Positions 20,425-32,200 of a DNA stretch of 57,170 nt are shown here, piece by piece. The notes under the pieces are model-generated. The model did not search any database and was not told where the DNA came from. It saw only the letters and a program-made list of their open reading frames with translations. A program made the translations under genes and the position numbers. The DNA comes from Stentor coeruleus. Lineage: Eukaryota; Ciliophora; Heterotrichea; Heterotrichida; Stentoridae. The DNA is taken from the NCBI GenBank assembly GCA_001970955.1, contig MPUH01000398.1:1-57170 (forward strand), written 5' to 3'. Position 1 is the stretch's first letter; each line of letters begins with the position of its first letter.

Positions 20425-23400
20425 TTATTCAACAATATTATATTCACTTAAAAAGTCTTTCTTTTCATCAGTTTCCATATCATGCTTTAGAGCTAGTAGC
20501 CCAATTTCCCATTTACCATTGTTTACCATTTGCACATAAGCTATATTTCTCTCTTTTGGATGCACAGCTACACATTTCGCTGAAAACTCAACATCATAGC
20601 TTGAATTTTTCTTACAATAATCCCTAATTACAATTGTATCTTCATAACATTCCAGGACGAAATCTCCACAGGAGCTAAAAACAGCATCTTTAATAGTATC
20701 AGGTAAAATCTGCTCTTCATCTCTTATTGGGTCTTTATTAACCCCAAAAAACTCGGCAGTTTGCTGGGTGTATATACCGATAATCCCCATTTCGCTCACT
20801 TGGATAATATGAACTTGTTTGCTGATTTTATACAAACATTCAGCATTTTTTATATCATGAATAAGCACTATATTAGGTATAGAAAACGAAATAAGTAGTG
20901 AATAGCTTTCAAGGGCTTGAAGATAAGTGACAGGAGCAGAGTGTCCTGAAAAAATGTGTTTTGGGCTCAGAGAAAAATTTTCTGGGATTTTTCTATGAAT
21001 TTTTGATGAGAGTACTATAGGAAAAGTATCAAGAGCATTATCATTTGTAAGCTTCCATGAAACTATTGATGAGTCTATACTACCTGAAAAAATAAAGTCC
21101 CCAGTACTAGAAGCACAGCTTACAAGGTCTGAGTGCCAAAATAGTGACCTTAGTAACTGGCCTTTTAGATTATAAATCAACAAAGCATGTGAACAGTCCA
21201 TCCCAGCCAATAAAAGCTTCTCAAACATCACCTCAAATCCATTTCTCAACACTTTTGCATTCCATTCATACATATCTCCATTCTGCAAAATCCCTTTACA
21301 GTCTACAAAATTGCAAAAAACATAATTCCTCAACACATAATCATCTACCAGAATCAAAACTTCACTATCCAAATGCCTATATTTAGTCATAAAAACCTGC
21401 TCATCCACAAGTCTTAAAACCAAAACATACTTCGACAAATAAAAAATAGCAAAAGGCAGTCCAGAATTAATCCTTTTCTCAGCAAATTTAGTAAATCTAT
21501 ACTCTTTAACATAATTCATATACACAATCTTATAAAAAATATAATCATTCTTGATATAATTTTTTTTCCCATGCAACTCATTATCAAAAAGCACTATTGG
21601 ACACTGTCCAAAATGATAAACCTGATCTTTAAGCTGCATGATTTCCTTAGGTTTCTTATTGCATTCCTCAATATATTTACTCTCATATGTATATGGGAAA
21701 AATTTATTAAACCATTGAACAGGTTCTTTAATTTGTTTTATCCCAAATATCAAATCAATCCAGTTTGGAAGCTCTTGTGATACTGATGGGCTCTCAAGAA
21801 CTACTCTATGTTTGACTAAAAAATCCCAATTAGACTCTGCCCATTTCGGTGGTTCTACATGTATAATTTTGATTTTATCATGAGTAATTCCAAGGGTTTC
21901 TTGAGTGAAATTATTGAAAATATATGAAGAAAAAAACAATTCCGGGATCAACTCTTTACAACTGCTGGAATTTATATCCTGACATCCTCGCCATGCTTTA
22001 AGAAAAGAATGAAACAATCTGTCTGCTACATCAAAATTTCCCCCTTGTAATTCTTTAGCTTGGGTTTGATATGGTTCTAGTCTTATTGAATAATATAAAA
22101 CTATACCAGCACATGAATAATGTGATCCATAATGAAATGGTTCTAAATCGATGAAGTTCCAATTTTCATATTTTTCTTTTAAGGAATTTCTAGCTGTTTC
22201 ACTTTGGGCGCAGACAGGATATTTGAGGATTCTATGGATAAAAGTGTCTTGAAATGATATGAATTCTGAAGAGTACTCAGAAATTATCCATGGGAAAATT
22301 GGGTATTGGCTTAAATCGTTGCATGATCTACTTGAGTATTTGTTTAATATCATAAGGTATTCGAAATTTGTTATTTTGTTGAATTTCCAAAGTTTATTAG
22401 CTGTGTTAACTTCAGATATTGGGATTTTGTCTGGGATACGAATTTGGCCCCAGGTTTTGAGGAGGTTTATGACTTGTTCTCGATTCTTTTCTTTGAAGAA
22501 ATTGATGTAGTAGGATTTACCTTCAATTGTTATAAATTCAAGAGCTATGTGCTTGTGGAGGAAACGCTTTCTAATGATTTCTTTGAAGTCAGAAAGGTAC
22601 CAGATGTATCTTTTTTGCTTGAGAGTCATCCCGAAAGATGGGAAACCGTCGTCGAAGTCCGATTCATTAGGTTTTTTTTCCCCGCAGAAAATCAGTTCGA
22701 TAAAGTTAGGAGTGATGAAGAAATTTCCAAAGGACGCACCTACAACTTTGATCCTTTCCACTTTATATTCCAAGGTATAATTTGGATTAAAATATTCAAT
22801 AAGGTTTAACTGGCTATAAGACTCCGACTTAATCGACAGATTATTGACAAAATTTTCTAATTTTGGTACAGCGCTTAAATCATTCTCTTGAGGGAATATC
22901 ACTGACGAGTTGTTTACAAACGGATTTTTTATTTTAAATTCTATTTTTTCAGCAGGGTTCGGACTTACCGTTGACCACCTGCCATATTTATCATATACCT
23001 GCCTTACTTTAATATTTTCTACAGGTTCATCAATTAAAACTCTTTTAACCCTAAACCATTTTTTCTCATCCTTATAAGTATCAAAATACATTTTATATAA
23101 AAACCGTGTAGGATATTCTTCTGAAAACCCTTTAAAAATCTTATCGAATTTCTCTATCATCTGTTTATAAACCTTCAGAATTTTTTTTAAAGAAGGCATC
23201 CTATTATCAGTTACAGAATCAATTACCAACTCTTGACTTGAACATTTTTTCCTCAATAGTTTTTTTAAATAACCTAAAGATAAATAAACAATTTTCCATT
23301 CAGCACATTCTAGGATTTCTAATAAATTTACATGATCTTGGGAATACATTTCATTAACTTTTTCGCAACTACCTCGAGTTTTTACCGTTTTAAAGTCCAA

Positions 23401-26400
23401 GCTCATTTTTTCACTTTCATAAACATCGATATAGCGTTTTATGAGCTCGTTTTCTGAAAAAAAGTCACTGAGTTTTGTGAAAAAATCACTTTTGTCTATG
23501 AAAAGCTCCAAATCGTTGATGACTTCTTCAGGGGAAATGGAGTAGTTTTGGTGGAGTTCAGTAAATGCGAAGATGGATAAAAGTTGTTCTGAGTATTTTA
23601 GTTGGGAATCGCTTGAGTTTTGGTAGCGATTGAAGTAGTTTATTTTAGGGTTTGAGAGAAAAGTAATGAAGAAGGGGAATTTTTGATTTTGTTTCAAGAA
23701 TTTTTCCATGCCTTCAGATAGGTAGATTATATATTGAACTGCAAGCATTGAGTTGGTATTTAAGATTTTATCGGGTCTAAGCTCTAGAAGCTCTAAGTTT
23801 AGTAGTTCATAGGACTTTACAATTTTATCCATCAAACATTCAGAATTCAGCATGATATCAAAACACTTATACAAATATTTAAGATTTTTTTCTGAAGCAT
23901 TCAACACCCTAGAAAAAAGATAAAAGTATTCATTCTGCACATCACCTCCAATATTTTTTTCCAAGATCATTGAATATATCAAAGTATTTGGGTTATTCAT
24001 CATAAGATACAAAAAAACTTCCTGTTGTTTGTCGCTATAACTCAAATTTATTATCGTATTCAAAATCTGTACAGCCTTTTCCTCAGAATGCTCTATATAT
24101 TTATTAACCCAATTATAAAAAATATCTCTTCCAATGATAGCTTGGTTAATTAAATCAGCATTATGAATTATTTTTCTTAAAATAAAACCTTTAATTTCGT
24201 CTGAATCAATCAAATAAAACCTTTTCATTACTAAATCAATAAAATGGTATTTGTGAAAATCAATAGGACTATTTTTGTTATAGCCTTCTTTTAATAAAAA
24301 CTCTATAATATTAGTGTCTAGTTGCTTAGGAAGTAAGTGATCTATCAAAGATATTATGCTATAAAAATATGTGAAGCGTGAGGATTTCTCGATATGATAC
24401 TCATAATCTTTGAAACAAAAGCTATTATAAACAAGAAGAATCTCAATTACAAGTCTTGTTGAGTTTTTAAACCTATTAACAGCACTGAGGATAATTGAAG
24501 TATCTTTGTTTATTTTATTATGTGTATATCTGAATTTCAATATGACTTTAAGCAAACCTTTAGCCAGCGAGTAATTCTCAACCTTTAAAAAATATCCAAG
24601 TATTGCTATAAGATCTTTTCTATATATCTCTAAATTACTCTTTTCTCCTAAATAATATTCAATCAAAGACTCAATATGTTTAACTGGTTCATCACTTATA
24701 ATCAAGCAAAACGTAAACAAATTTTCTCTAGAAAACTTATGAATCAATCTATACTTGCTTTTAAGTATATCAAAAATAGCCTTATTTTCTTTAAACGACA
24801 TTAAAAACTCTTTACAATAAAGTAAACTTCCAGATAATATCGATCGTCCTCTTACATTGCACTTGCTATAAATCTTTGCAAGAACATTGTAAATCCTTTC
24901 ATTAAAAACACCCTGATTCACATAGTAACCAAAAGCTCTAATAAAAGATTCATCAACAAAATTTGATACTGTGTTTTTCTTAAGTATATATAAAACTATA
25001 TAATAAAAGTTCTCTAAACATTCAGCATCCAAAAGGTTAGCATTGATTTCTCCAATAAATCTCTCGAACCCATAAAGTTTAATAGTGTTAAAAATACAGG
25101 AATGGGAAATTTTGATAATGTTTTTACATGGCTCAGGATTATTTATCTCTTTATATAAAAAATCATAGACAAATATCTTATTTAAAACATTATAAGCATT
25201 ACGAGCTTGATCAGGAATATCATTAGGGAAGTGAGGGAATTTTATAAGTGGGCCAAGGCTCCATAGAGTATATACTATAATAGGACTAAGTTCTTTTGAA
25301 AACAAATATAAACCAGTTAGAGCTCCAAATAATTTTATATCCCCTGATGCAATTTGTTTGAATTTTACGGATTTTAGAATTATAGTTTTACTGTCTATAT
25401 GTGGCTGAGTTTTATTAAAAGGGATTTCTAAGTTGTTGAGGAATACTTTTACTTGGCTGGATTTCGGGTTTTTCTTATTAAAAGATATGCTTACAAAATT
25501 CCATTGAGAAGGTTTTATTGGGGTTTTGAGTTTATATGATTTCCCATCGTATAAAATTAATACAAAGTTTTCTAATAAAAAACTGAGTTTCTTAGGATAC
25601 TTTATACTGAAAATCTCCCAAAGCGAAGGGTTTATAGGGTATATCCAAAAAGCTAAACTGAACTCATCTTTTAATGAAAAAGTGGATTCTTGCTTTCCTA
25701 GCTTTGGAGTTTGCAAATTTGATATCTTTATAATGCTTTTATCCAATAAATATAAGTAATTTTTAAACCCGAAATCTTCTATAGACTTTACTAAGGCTGA
25801 TTTGAGGAATTTCAAAAGACATTTTTGTATAAAGTTAAAATTACAGGTTGTGTAAGAATTAAGCCAACAATTAAAATCTGAAGTGGTGAAACTTAAGGAC
25901 ATTAAGGATTTTAGAGTTTTTGTGTATTTAGGCCAGAATTCAGAGTTAGGGGTTTGTAAGAAGTTGTGAAGAATTATACTGGAAATTTTATTTTGTGCGA
26001 GGATTTCAAGGTTGATTTTGTTTTGGAGTATTAGAGAAAAATTATTTTTTAATAGTTCTGGTAGGGTCCAATAAGAGGTACAAGCCATTTCGATAAACAG
26101 TGGGGTAAAGTTTGGGTATCCAATTAAATTGTCTTCTGAAAAACAAATTTCAAAAATGTATTGAATACACTGTGTACAAATTTTCTCTTTAATTTCTTTA
26201 TATTCTGGTTTCCTAAGTAATAACACTAATACTAAAGTATCAAAATGTTTACTTTCTTTATAAATAAAAGATTTTCTAGCCATGAGCTTATTTAAGCACA
26301 AAAATTCAGCACTCCATAAATTTATTATAAGTTTTTCATTATTCCAAGGTCTTTCTAAAGCATTTAATAATAATTTTATAATATCAGTATAATATCTTGA

Positions 26401-28275
26401 TACTATGAAATCTTTGAATACTTTTTGGTTTAATGAATTGCTTAATATATTTATAAGCCATAATAAAGTTTTTGTCCTTGTAGAACTTTCTAGATAAGAT
26501 AAAAATAGTTTTATGGTTTCATTTGTGCAATTTAGGAGTATTTTGCAGGCGAAAGTTTCGAAGTATTTGGAAACTGTTAAGGATTTTTCAAGGTTTGCTT
26601 CATCTTTGGGTCTATTAAAATCTACTTTTATATCTTTGAGAGATTTTATAAGTTGTCTATCTGATTGTATTTCAGCATCAGCATCCTCAAAATTGTTACT
26701 AGCACTAACAACCCTCAAAATAATCTTTAGCACACTCAAAACTCCTACATTACTCTTAATATTCTGATCAATAAGCATCCCAATTATTTCATTAACATAC
26801 TGACTAACACACCCATCCAGTCCCTCAAAAACATCAGCAATCAAATCTTCAGTAAGTCTAGCTTTAAGCAACAAAACAAACAAATCTTGCTTTTTATCAA
26901 TAATCAACTTAATCTTACCCAATATAACTTCCAAATAACAATTATCATCAAAATGTTTTTTAATCGAATATATAATCGCCAAAGCGAAATCTTGCGCGCA
27001 TCTTTTATCACATAAAAACTGAGCAAAACCCAATAGCATCGTATCCCAAGTGCTCTTAAATAAATAATTATACACAATAAACTGATTTTTTAACATCAAA
27101 TTAAGTATCTTAATTTCACTTCTAAAAACTTCAGCATTTTCACTTTGTATATAAACCTCATATAAAAAAGTTATAGAATAATGGGCAAAACATTTCATTG
27201 ACGACTCATCAAAATTCCCTTTAATTTTATTGAGTTTTTCTATACAAGTTTGAATAATCCTTATACCAACAAGTCCTGTGCTTATAGTTATAGGATTTTG
27301 GTCTTTATTTATTTGTTGGAAAGCTTTAGAAAATAAACCAATCATGCTTTTTAAAAACATAGCAAGGATGTTATTGTCAGCTAGTATTCCATGTTGAAGT
27401 TCAATACCTTGAGTAACAGATGGAATTATTAATGATATAGACAAATCATAGATAGCATCAGCATAAGATTCAAGGAATTTCTTTGCAATTATTTGTTTAT
27501 AAGAAAGATATATGACGATGTTTATAAGGGAGATGAATTTTTTTAGACAAAGAGTTGATTTTTGATAATCAGGGTCTTCAGATAAGAGTTTTAATGATTT
27601 GATTATCTGAGAAAATATAGGCTGGTAAAAATTGAAGTCATTGTCGTTGATGATTTTTTGTGAGGAGATTGAGAATATTTCGAGAGATAAAAGGAGCAAG
27701 TCGGTATGGTCTGGTTGTAAAGTTGTAGATTTTTCGCTTGGTATAAGTATTTTGGTAAGGGCTGTTTTTTCTTGAGATATTAAATCTAAGAGCTGGCGGG
27801 AGGAATTATGGATTGCTGATATACCTTTTGACCCTTTAGAATAAGCATTTGCAAAAAAATAAAGGATTTTAAAGAGTTTAACAGCCATCTGTGCATGAAT
27901 AAAATTCGATTCATCATTTTTGTATAATAACTTTGATATTGAATCTAAGACGATATTGATCAAATTATTGTCATTATGATTGAACTTGTGTATTTTTATA
28001 CCATGATATAATATGATAAAAAGTGAATTAGATTGTTCAATAACATCCTTTGGATCAATTTCGTTATTGTTATAAAATACCAAAACATTTGAAAGATTTA
28101 GAGCAAGTTCAGAACAAAATTTTTTCTTGTTAATAAATTTTTCCCTATCTTCTAAGGAAGCTAACTCACATATGCGGCATAAAGAATAAAACTCTTCTAG
28201 AGAACTACTAGATTTGTATGATTTCCAAGCCTTCTTAGCGTCCTTAAGCTGTGGTTTTAAATCATTTCGGGACAT
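20425..28275 (-). CDS. Giant BEACH-WD40 protein
   Basis: One uninterrupted 2616-codon frame. Residues about 1-800 are helical, ARM-like. About 835-990 is a concanavalin-like lectin segment (LKDEFSLAFWIYPINPSLWE), usual in BEACH proteins. A PH-like domain covers about 1800-1940. The BEACH domain spans about 1955-2225, with ITNFEYLMILNKYSSRSCND, QYPIFPWII, FHYGSHYSCAGIVLYYSIRL and KELIPELFF, all hallmark blocks. WD40 repeats follow from about 2330 (LVSCASSTGDFIFSGSIDSS). BEACH proteins (neurobeachin, LYST, LRBA, WDFY3 types) are scaffolds in membrane traffic, lysosome size and autophagy. The usual SKPIG-like block is diverged (LKYPVCAQ). No FYVE domain is seen at the end, so it is not a plain WDFY3. 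It is the largest gene here and contains no intron. Confidence 0.93.
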   Translation of the reverse strand: MSRNDLKPQLKDAKKAWKSYKSSSSLEEFYSLCRICELASLEDREKFINKKKFCSELALNLSNVLVFYNNNEIDPKDVIEQSNSLFIILYHGIKIHKFNHNDNNLINIVLDSISKLLYKNDESNFIHAQMAVKLFKILYFFANAYSKGSKGISAIHNSSRQLLDLISQEKTALTKILIPSEKSTTLQPDHTDLLLLSLEIFSISSQKIINDNDFNFYQPIFSQIIKSLKLLSEDPDYQKSTLCLKKFISLINIVIYLSYKQIIAKKFLESYADAIYDLSISLIIPSVTQGIELQHGILADNNILAMFLKSMIGLFSKAFQQINKDQNPITISTGLVGIRIIQTCIEKLNKIKGNFDESSMKCFAHYSITFLYEVYIQSENAEVFRSEIKILNLMLKNQFIVYNYLFKSTWDTMLLGFAQFLCDKRCAQDFALAIIYSIKKHFDDNCYLEVILGKIKLIIDKKQDLFVLLLKARLTEDLIADVFEGLDGCVSQYVNEIIGMLIDQNIKSNVGVLSVLKIILRVVSASNNFEDADAEIQSDRQLIKSLKDIKVDFNRPKDEANLEKSLTVSKYFETFACKILLNCTNETIKLFLSYLESSTRTKTLLWLINILSNSLNQKVFKDFIVSRYYTDIIKLLLNALERPWNNEKLIINLWSAEFLCLNKLMARKSFIYKESKHFDTLVLVLLLRKPEYKEIKEKICTQCIQYIFEICFSEDNLIGYPNFTPLFIEMACTSYWTLPELLKNNFSLILQNKINLEILAQNKISSIILHNFLQTPNSEFWPKYTKTLKSLMSLSFTTSDFNCWLNSYTTCNFNFIQKCLLKFLKSALVKSIEDFGFKNYLYLLDKSIIKISNLQTPKLGKQESTFSLKDEFSLAFWIYPINPSLWEIFSIKYPKKLSFLLENFVLILYDGKSYKLKTPIKPSQWNFVSISFNKKNPKSSQVKVFLNNLEIPFNKTQPHIDSKTIILKSVKFKQIASGDIKLFGALTGLYLFSKELSPIIVYTLWSLGPLIKFPHFPNDIPDQARNAYNVLNKIFVYDFLYKEINNPEPCKNIIKISHSCIFNTIKLYGFERFIGEINANLLDAECLENFYYIVLYILKKNTVSNFVDESFIRAFGYYVNQGVFNERIYNVLAKIYSKCNVRGRSILSGSLLYCKEFLMSFKENKAIFDILKSKYRLIHKFSRENLFTFCLIISDEPVKHIESLIEYYLGEKSNLEIYRKDLIAILGYFLKVENYSLAKGLLKVILKFRYTHNKINKDTSIILSAVNRFKNSTRLVIEILLVYNSFCFKDYEYHIEKSSRFTYFYSIISLIDHLLPKQLDTNIIEFLLKEGYNKNSPIDFHKYHFIDLVMKRFYLIDSDEIKGFILRKIIHNADLINQAIIGRDIFYNWVNKYIEHSEEKAVQILNTIINLSYSDKQQEVFLYLMMNNPNTLIYSMILEKNIGGDVQNEYFYLFSRVLNASEKNLKYLYKCFDIMLNSECLMDKIVKSYELLNLELLELRPDKILNTNSMLAVQYIIYLSEGMEKFLKQNQKFPFFITFLSNPKINYFNRYQNSSDSQLKYSEQLLSIFAFTELHQNYSISPEEVINDLELFIDKSDFFTKLSDFFSENELIKRYIDVYESEKMSLDFKTVKTRGSCEKVNEMYSQDHVNLLEILECAEWKIVYLSLGYLKKLLRKKCSSQELVIDSVTDNRMPSLKKILKVYKQMIEKFDKIFKGFSEEYPTRFLYKMYFDTYKDEKKWFRVKRVLIDEPVENIKVRQVYDKYGRWSTVSPNPAEKIEFKIKNPFVNNSSVIFPQENDLSAVPKLENFVNNLSIKSESYSQLNLIEYFNPNYTLEYKVERIKVVGASFGNFFITPNFIELIFCGEKKPNESDFDDGFPSFGMTLKQKRYIWYLSDFKEIIRKRFLHKHIALEFITIEGKSYYINFFKEKNREQVINLLKTWGQIRIPDKIPISEVNTANKLWKFNKITNFEYLMILNKYSSRSCNDLSQYPIFPWIISEYSSEFISFQDTFIHRILKYPVCAQSETARNSLKEKYENWNFIDLEPFHYGSHYSCAGIVLYYSIRLEPYQTQAKELQGGNFDVADRLFHSFLKAWRGCQDINSSSCKELIPELFFSSYIFNNFTQETLGITHDKIKIIHVEPPKWAESNWDFLVKHRVVLESPSVSQELPNWIDLIFGIKQIKEPVQWFNKFFPYTYESKYIEECNKKPKEIMQLKDQVYHFGQCPIVLFDNELHGKKNYIKNDYIFYKIVYMNYVKEYRFTKFAEKRINSGLPFAIFYLSKYVLVLRLVDEQVFMTKYRHLDSEVLILVDDYVLRNYVFCNFVDCKGILQNGDMYEWNAKVLRNGFEVMFEKLLLAGMDCSHALLIYNLKGQLLRSLFWHSDLVSCASSTGDFIFSGSIDSSIVSWKLTNDNALDTFPIVLSSKIHRKIPENFSLSPKHIFSGHSAPVTYLQALESYSLLISFSIPNIVLIHDIKNAECLYKISKQVHIIQVSEMGIIGIYTQQTAEFFGVNKDPIRDEEQILPDTIKDAVFSSCGDFVLECYEDTIVIRDYCKKNSSYDVEFSAKCVAVHPKERNIAYVQMVNNGKWEIGLLALKHDMETDEKKDFLSEYNIVE

Positions 28276-29718
28276 ATATTATATATAAATTCTACTGTTA
28301 TTCTAAGTATTTGATAATACATGCTGCTTTCTTAAAATAGATTTCTTATTACTTATCAAATTATTTTCCCCAATCCCTCTTATATTTTCTGTATATCCTC
28401 TGCAAGCTTTAAGTATTAATTTTATAATAAAAAACCAAAAATCTCAAAATACTTGCTTTATAACTTAATCTTAGACATAAACCACTATAAAAATTCCTAA
28501 GTCAATATCCAGTTCTTTTGAGTTTTCTTATTCTAAACTTATTTTTCTCCAGTTTTTACCAATTTTATTTAGCCTCAAGGTTTTAAAATACATTTAGATT
28601 AACATAACAGAAATAAAATCAATTTTTCAGGTCTATTTCTGTTTATACTAAATTTCTATATAAGCTAATCGAATAAAATTTCACTTATGATTATTGAATT
28701 ATTTGTTAGAATTTTCTATTAGAACATATAAACTACTATATGAAAAGTGATTTTTTTGAAATTTATGATGATATAAAAATATTAAAGACTTATAATGTTT
28801 GAAGAAGGTACCAAAAATGATATTGCTGACATTTTTTCCCCTTTAAATAGGAAATTATTAAGTAGTTATGGTTTAAGAAAGTAATTAGGAATCAGGTTAA
28901 AAAGTGCTATACTGTCAGATAAATCATTATAATATTAAGCTCGAATAGATTTAAAAAAAGTGATTTTTAGAAACTTTAAAGGTGCAAATGTAACACTAGG
29001 ATTTTATTCAAAAATTATCAAATAAAAAATCAAATGATAAAAAAGAGATTATCGATGTCTGATTATGATAAACATTTCTATATTCCGAATTTTTCTTTTA
29101 TTGTTTCACAACTGGATTTATTGATAAGATAAACATTTCTATATTCCAAATTTTTCTTTTATTATTTCACAACTGGATTTATTGACAAGACAAACATTTT
29201 TAACTATAAAATCTATAAATTAATTTTAATTTTAACTGAAATTGTAGAATAAATTAACTTAATTTTTAATTAAATCTAATAATAATTATAGTAAATCCTA
29301 CTAAATTTTAAAATACGATAATCTTACTATATTTCCTATTATTTTTTATAAACTTTTCACATATTTTCTAGTCATTTTTTATTTTCATAATGCTTAAAGC
29401 AGTTTGTTTATGAAAATCCTCGTTCTTTAACATATAAATACATTTCACAGCTTTTGTAATCTAATAATATTTTAAATACTCAAAGCATATTTTAGAATAC
29501 TCAACATAATAAGTTTATTCTAAATATTTAACCTATAAATTATATATAATGAGCTTAGCTATAATATATCATTAAATAAATATGATTTCAATTGCCAAAT
29601 CTCTTTAAATTTACCCTAATCTTAAGATATAAATATACTATCTTCTCTTAATCAGATTAAAATAATATAAAATCCTGATAATAAAAAAAAACTCATATTA
29701 TCAACTCTATAATAATAA
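28276..29718. other. 1.4-kb AT-rich spacer containing a 61-bp tandem repeat
   Basis: Lies between the BEACH gene start (minus) and the LRR gene start (plus), so it includes both upstream regions. Apart from the tandem repeat at 29067-29199, listed separately, I see no gene or RNA. Confidence 0.5.
29067..29199. repeat. 61-bp tandem repeat, two full copies plus a short partial
   Basis: Copy 1 is 29067-29127 and copy 2 is 29128-29188, starting GATAAACATTTCTATATTCC. They differ at three positions, all transitions (58/61 identical). A third copy begins at 29189 (GACAAACATTT) and diverges after about 11 nt. The unit is not a multiple of three and lies in non-coding DNA. Confidence 0.92.
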
Positions 29719-30726
29719 ATGGAAAACCCGCAAAAGGAACTAGACCAATGTCAGCAAGAAATCGAAGCGGCAATTGAAAAACGAAGACAAAACCTCGAAA
29801 GGCTTTGCCAAGGTAAAAAACTAGACTTCAACGCTTCAGAACTAGACGATCTCGATGCCCTCTGCATAGCAATATCTCTAATCCGTCGTGAAGACACTCT
29901 AGAAAGTCTCTATCTAGGTTCTAATTCCATCAAAGATGAAGGCCTTGAAGCAATATCTTCAGCCTTATCAAAACATGTTGAAATAAAAGAGCTCTATTTA
30001 GGAAGTAACAGTTTTCAAGAACCAGGTCTTCAAACTTTTATCAACACAATTCCTGAACTTACAAATCTTAAAGTTTTAAGTTTAGGTCTTTCTCATATAA
30101 ATGATATTTTATGCACAAACTTTGCTGGATCTTTACTTGCTATGACTGAATGTTCACTTGAAATTTTATATCTTAATGGTAATGAAATAGGTGATGAAGG
30201 TCTTTTATCTTTAATGTATTTATTATATAGAGTTGCAATGAATAGTGATAAAGTGCATATAAAAACTTTACATTTAGGGGATAATGAATTTACATCTGTT
30301 GGGGTAAAATTGATTGCTGATTTTTTGGAAACTGATAAAGACTTGCGTAGGTTATATTTAAATGATAATCAAATTGACTTAGAAGGGTGTAGCGATATTA
30401 GTGATGGATTGTGTGTGAATGATACGTTGAAATTCCTTTGCCTTGGGAATTGTGGATTGAATGATGAAGGGTTTAAGCATATATTATCGAGTCTGAGTGT
30501 AAATAGGAGTTTGGAAACTTTGCATATTTGGAACAACTCTATAACAGACCTAACCGCTGAAATGATGCTTGAAGTGCTAGAAAAGTACAACCCATCTCTA
30601 AAAGAAATGCTGATTTTCGGTAACCAAATCGAAAAATTCGACAGATTCTCTACCGTAACTTTTATATAGCTCCTCAATTCACTCTTAAAATCCACTCGAG
30701 AATCCACAAGCATAATTGAAGATTAA
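29719..30726 (+). CDS. Leucine-rich repeat protein, RNI-like (one intron)
   Basis: 330 aa after removal of intron 30655-30669; without splicing the frame stops at the intron's TAG. An N-terminal charged helix (about 1-35) precedes about eight LRRs of 28-30 residues (residues 45-315). Their pattern is LxxLYLGSNSIxDEGLxAI, for example LESLYLGSNSIKDEGLEAI, IKTLHLGDNEFTSVGVKLI and LETLHIWNNSITDLTAEMM. This is the ribonuclease-inhibitor class also found in RanGAP, NLRs and ciliary LRR proteins. The spliced C-terminus LLNSLLKSTRESTSIIED is short and Ser-rich. It is a protein-binding scaffold; no catalytic domain is present. The partner is not predictable. Confidence 0.9.
30655..30669 (+). other. 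15-nt intron of the LRR gene
   Basis: GTAACTTTTATATAG. Splicing joins DRFST to LLNSLLKSTRE and moves the stop from 30667 to TAA 30724-30726. A is at position 10. Confidence 0.78.
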
Positions 30727-31609
30727 TATAATTAGATAGGAACTAATGAATAATTATCGCATAAGCAATACTTAATAATATCCCACAACAAGTCATCCCA
30801 CCCCAGAAAGTTTATACCAAATAAACATTCTTGTCACAAATCGCATTCAATACAATGAAAACTTCTTTTTCTTTAATTATTTCACATACTCTATAGAATT
30901 TTCTATCTGTAAAATGCTTAAGGATTTCTTTTTGGGATATATTTATAGGGAATTGGATTCCTGGGTCAGTAAGATCTGTGTATTATATTTATGAATAATC
31001 ATTTGATTGCGTTGAACTCTTTTTCTTATTGTTGAAGTTTTTTGCCTAGTATGCTATTATTACTATTGCCGTTTATGTGATTTCGATAATTTTGTATTGA
31101 TATTATTTCTCATGGTCTCCACGCAGAATTATTTATGATAATCGATGCAATAAGTATTTGGGTATAAAAAACTCTTGTATAAACTTAGAAGGCTTAAAGT
31201 TGAGCCCTTTACTTCAATAATTTAAGAAACAAATCTTTAGACTTGAGTCACTAATCTCTTGATTATAATAATAAATAAACTGTATATAAAAAGGAAATTG
31301 CAAAGAGAATAGAATAAAACCAGGTAAAAAATCTTAATTCAAGGGTCATTAGATAAAAATCATGCAGAGAAAACACAATATGAAGCCTGAAAAGTAGATT
31401 CCTAAGTGAGCTTTACATTACACGCCAAGGATAAATATAGAAAATCCTGAGGAGAGTAAATAAAACTTCATAGCTACCAAGGATACTATTTCAGACCCTG
31501 CGCTTTGACATAGGAATTTAGTCTTTTACATCAAGGTTTAAATCTATTTAGATAATATTTCCATTAGCAAACTTTTGATATTTATTTTGCCTTGACTTTG
31601 GATTTATTA
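30727..31609. other. AT-rich spacer
   Basis: About 0.9 kb before the SNARE gene. No supported ORF, RNA gene or repeat. Confidence 0.5.
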
Positions 31610-32200
31610 ATGACGAAGTTTCTTAAAAATGTTGACAGAGTTCGCTCTTTAGTCAGAGGAATGGAATCAGACGTGAAAGAGTTAGGACTTACCACAGAAA
31701 AGTCCTTTAGCAAAACGCGAAATCGGCTTAAAAAGAAACTTGAAGAGCTCTCAGAAGAAATCACAAATCTTTATGGATTTCTTGAAGACTCTACAATGTA
31801 ATTTTCATATAGTTCCCCATTAGAGCTTGAAAAACGCAAAAGTACAATTGAAGACTTTGAATCAGCCCAGCGACTTATTGAGAATAAATTATCAGCAGCT
31901 GAAGCTAATCCTAATTACATACAAAGTTCTAAAGAACTTTTATGCCATAATGAAAAATCTTTAGATGACCTTCTGAAATCAACATCAACTATTAAAATGC
32001 AAGCTTCAGGTATGACTAATGAATTAAAATCACATAATACTATATTAGAAGAAATTGAAGCTGAAGTTGGGGAGAATCTTGGACTTTTTGATAATGGGCT
32101 TAAAAGATTATCTGTTATGACAAATTATACTTCAGATAGTTGTTTGATGGTGACAATATGTGTTTTGTTCTTTGTGTTAGTTATGGTTATGTTAGGATAA
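31610..32200 (+). CDS. Qc-type SNARE, tail-anchored (one intron)
   Basis: 191 aa after removal of intron 31798-31812. The start is ATG 31610. An N-terminal helical domain (about 1-100) precedes the SNARE motif at about 108-165 (ASGMTNELKSHNTILEEIEA) and a C-terminal membrane anchor at 172-191 (SCLMVTICVLFFVLVMVMLG) with almost nothing luminal. The heptad pattern aligns with Bet1/syntaxin-6-like Qc SNAREs (N-E-L-K-x-[Q]-N-x-x-L). The zero-layer Gln aligns with His137. SNAREs form four-helix bundles that drive membrane fusion. The compartment cannot be assigned. Confidence 0.85.
31798..31812 (+). other. 15-nt intron of the SNARE gene
   Basis: GTAATTTTCATATAG. The unspliced frame ends at the intron's TAA. 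Splicing joins EDSTI to SPLELEKRKS and links the N-terminal half to the SNARE/anchor half. A is at position 10. Confidence 0.9.
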
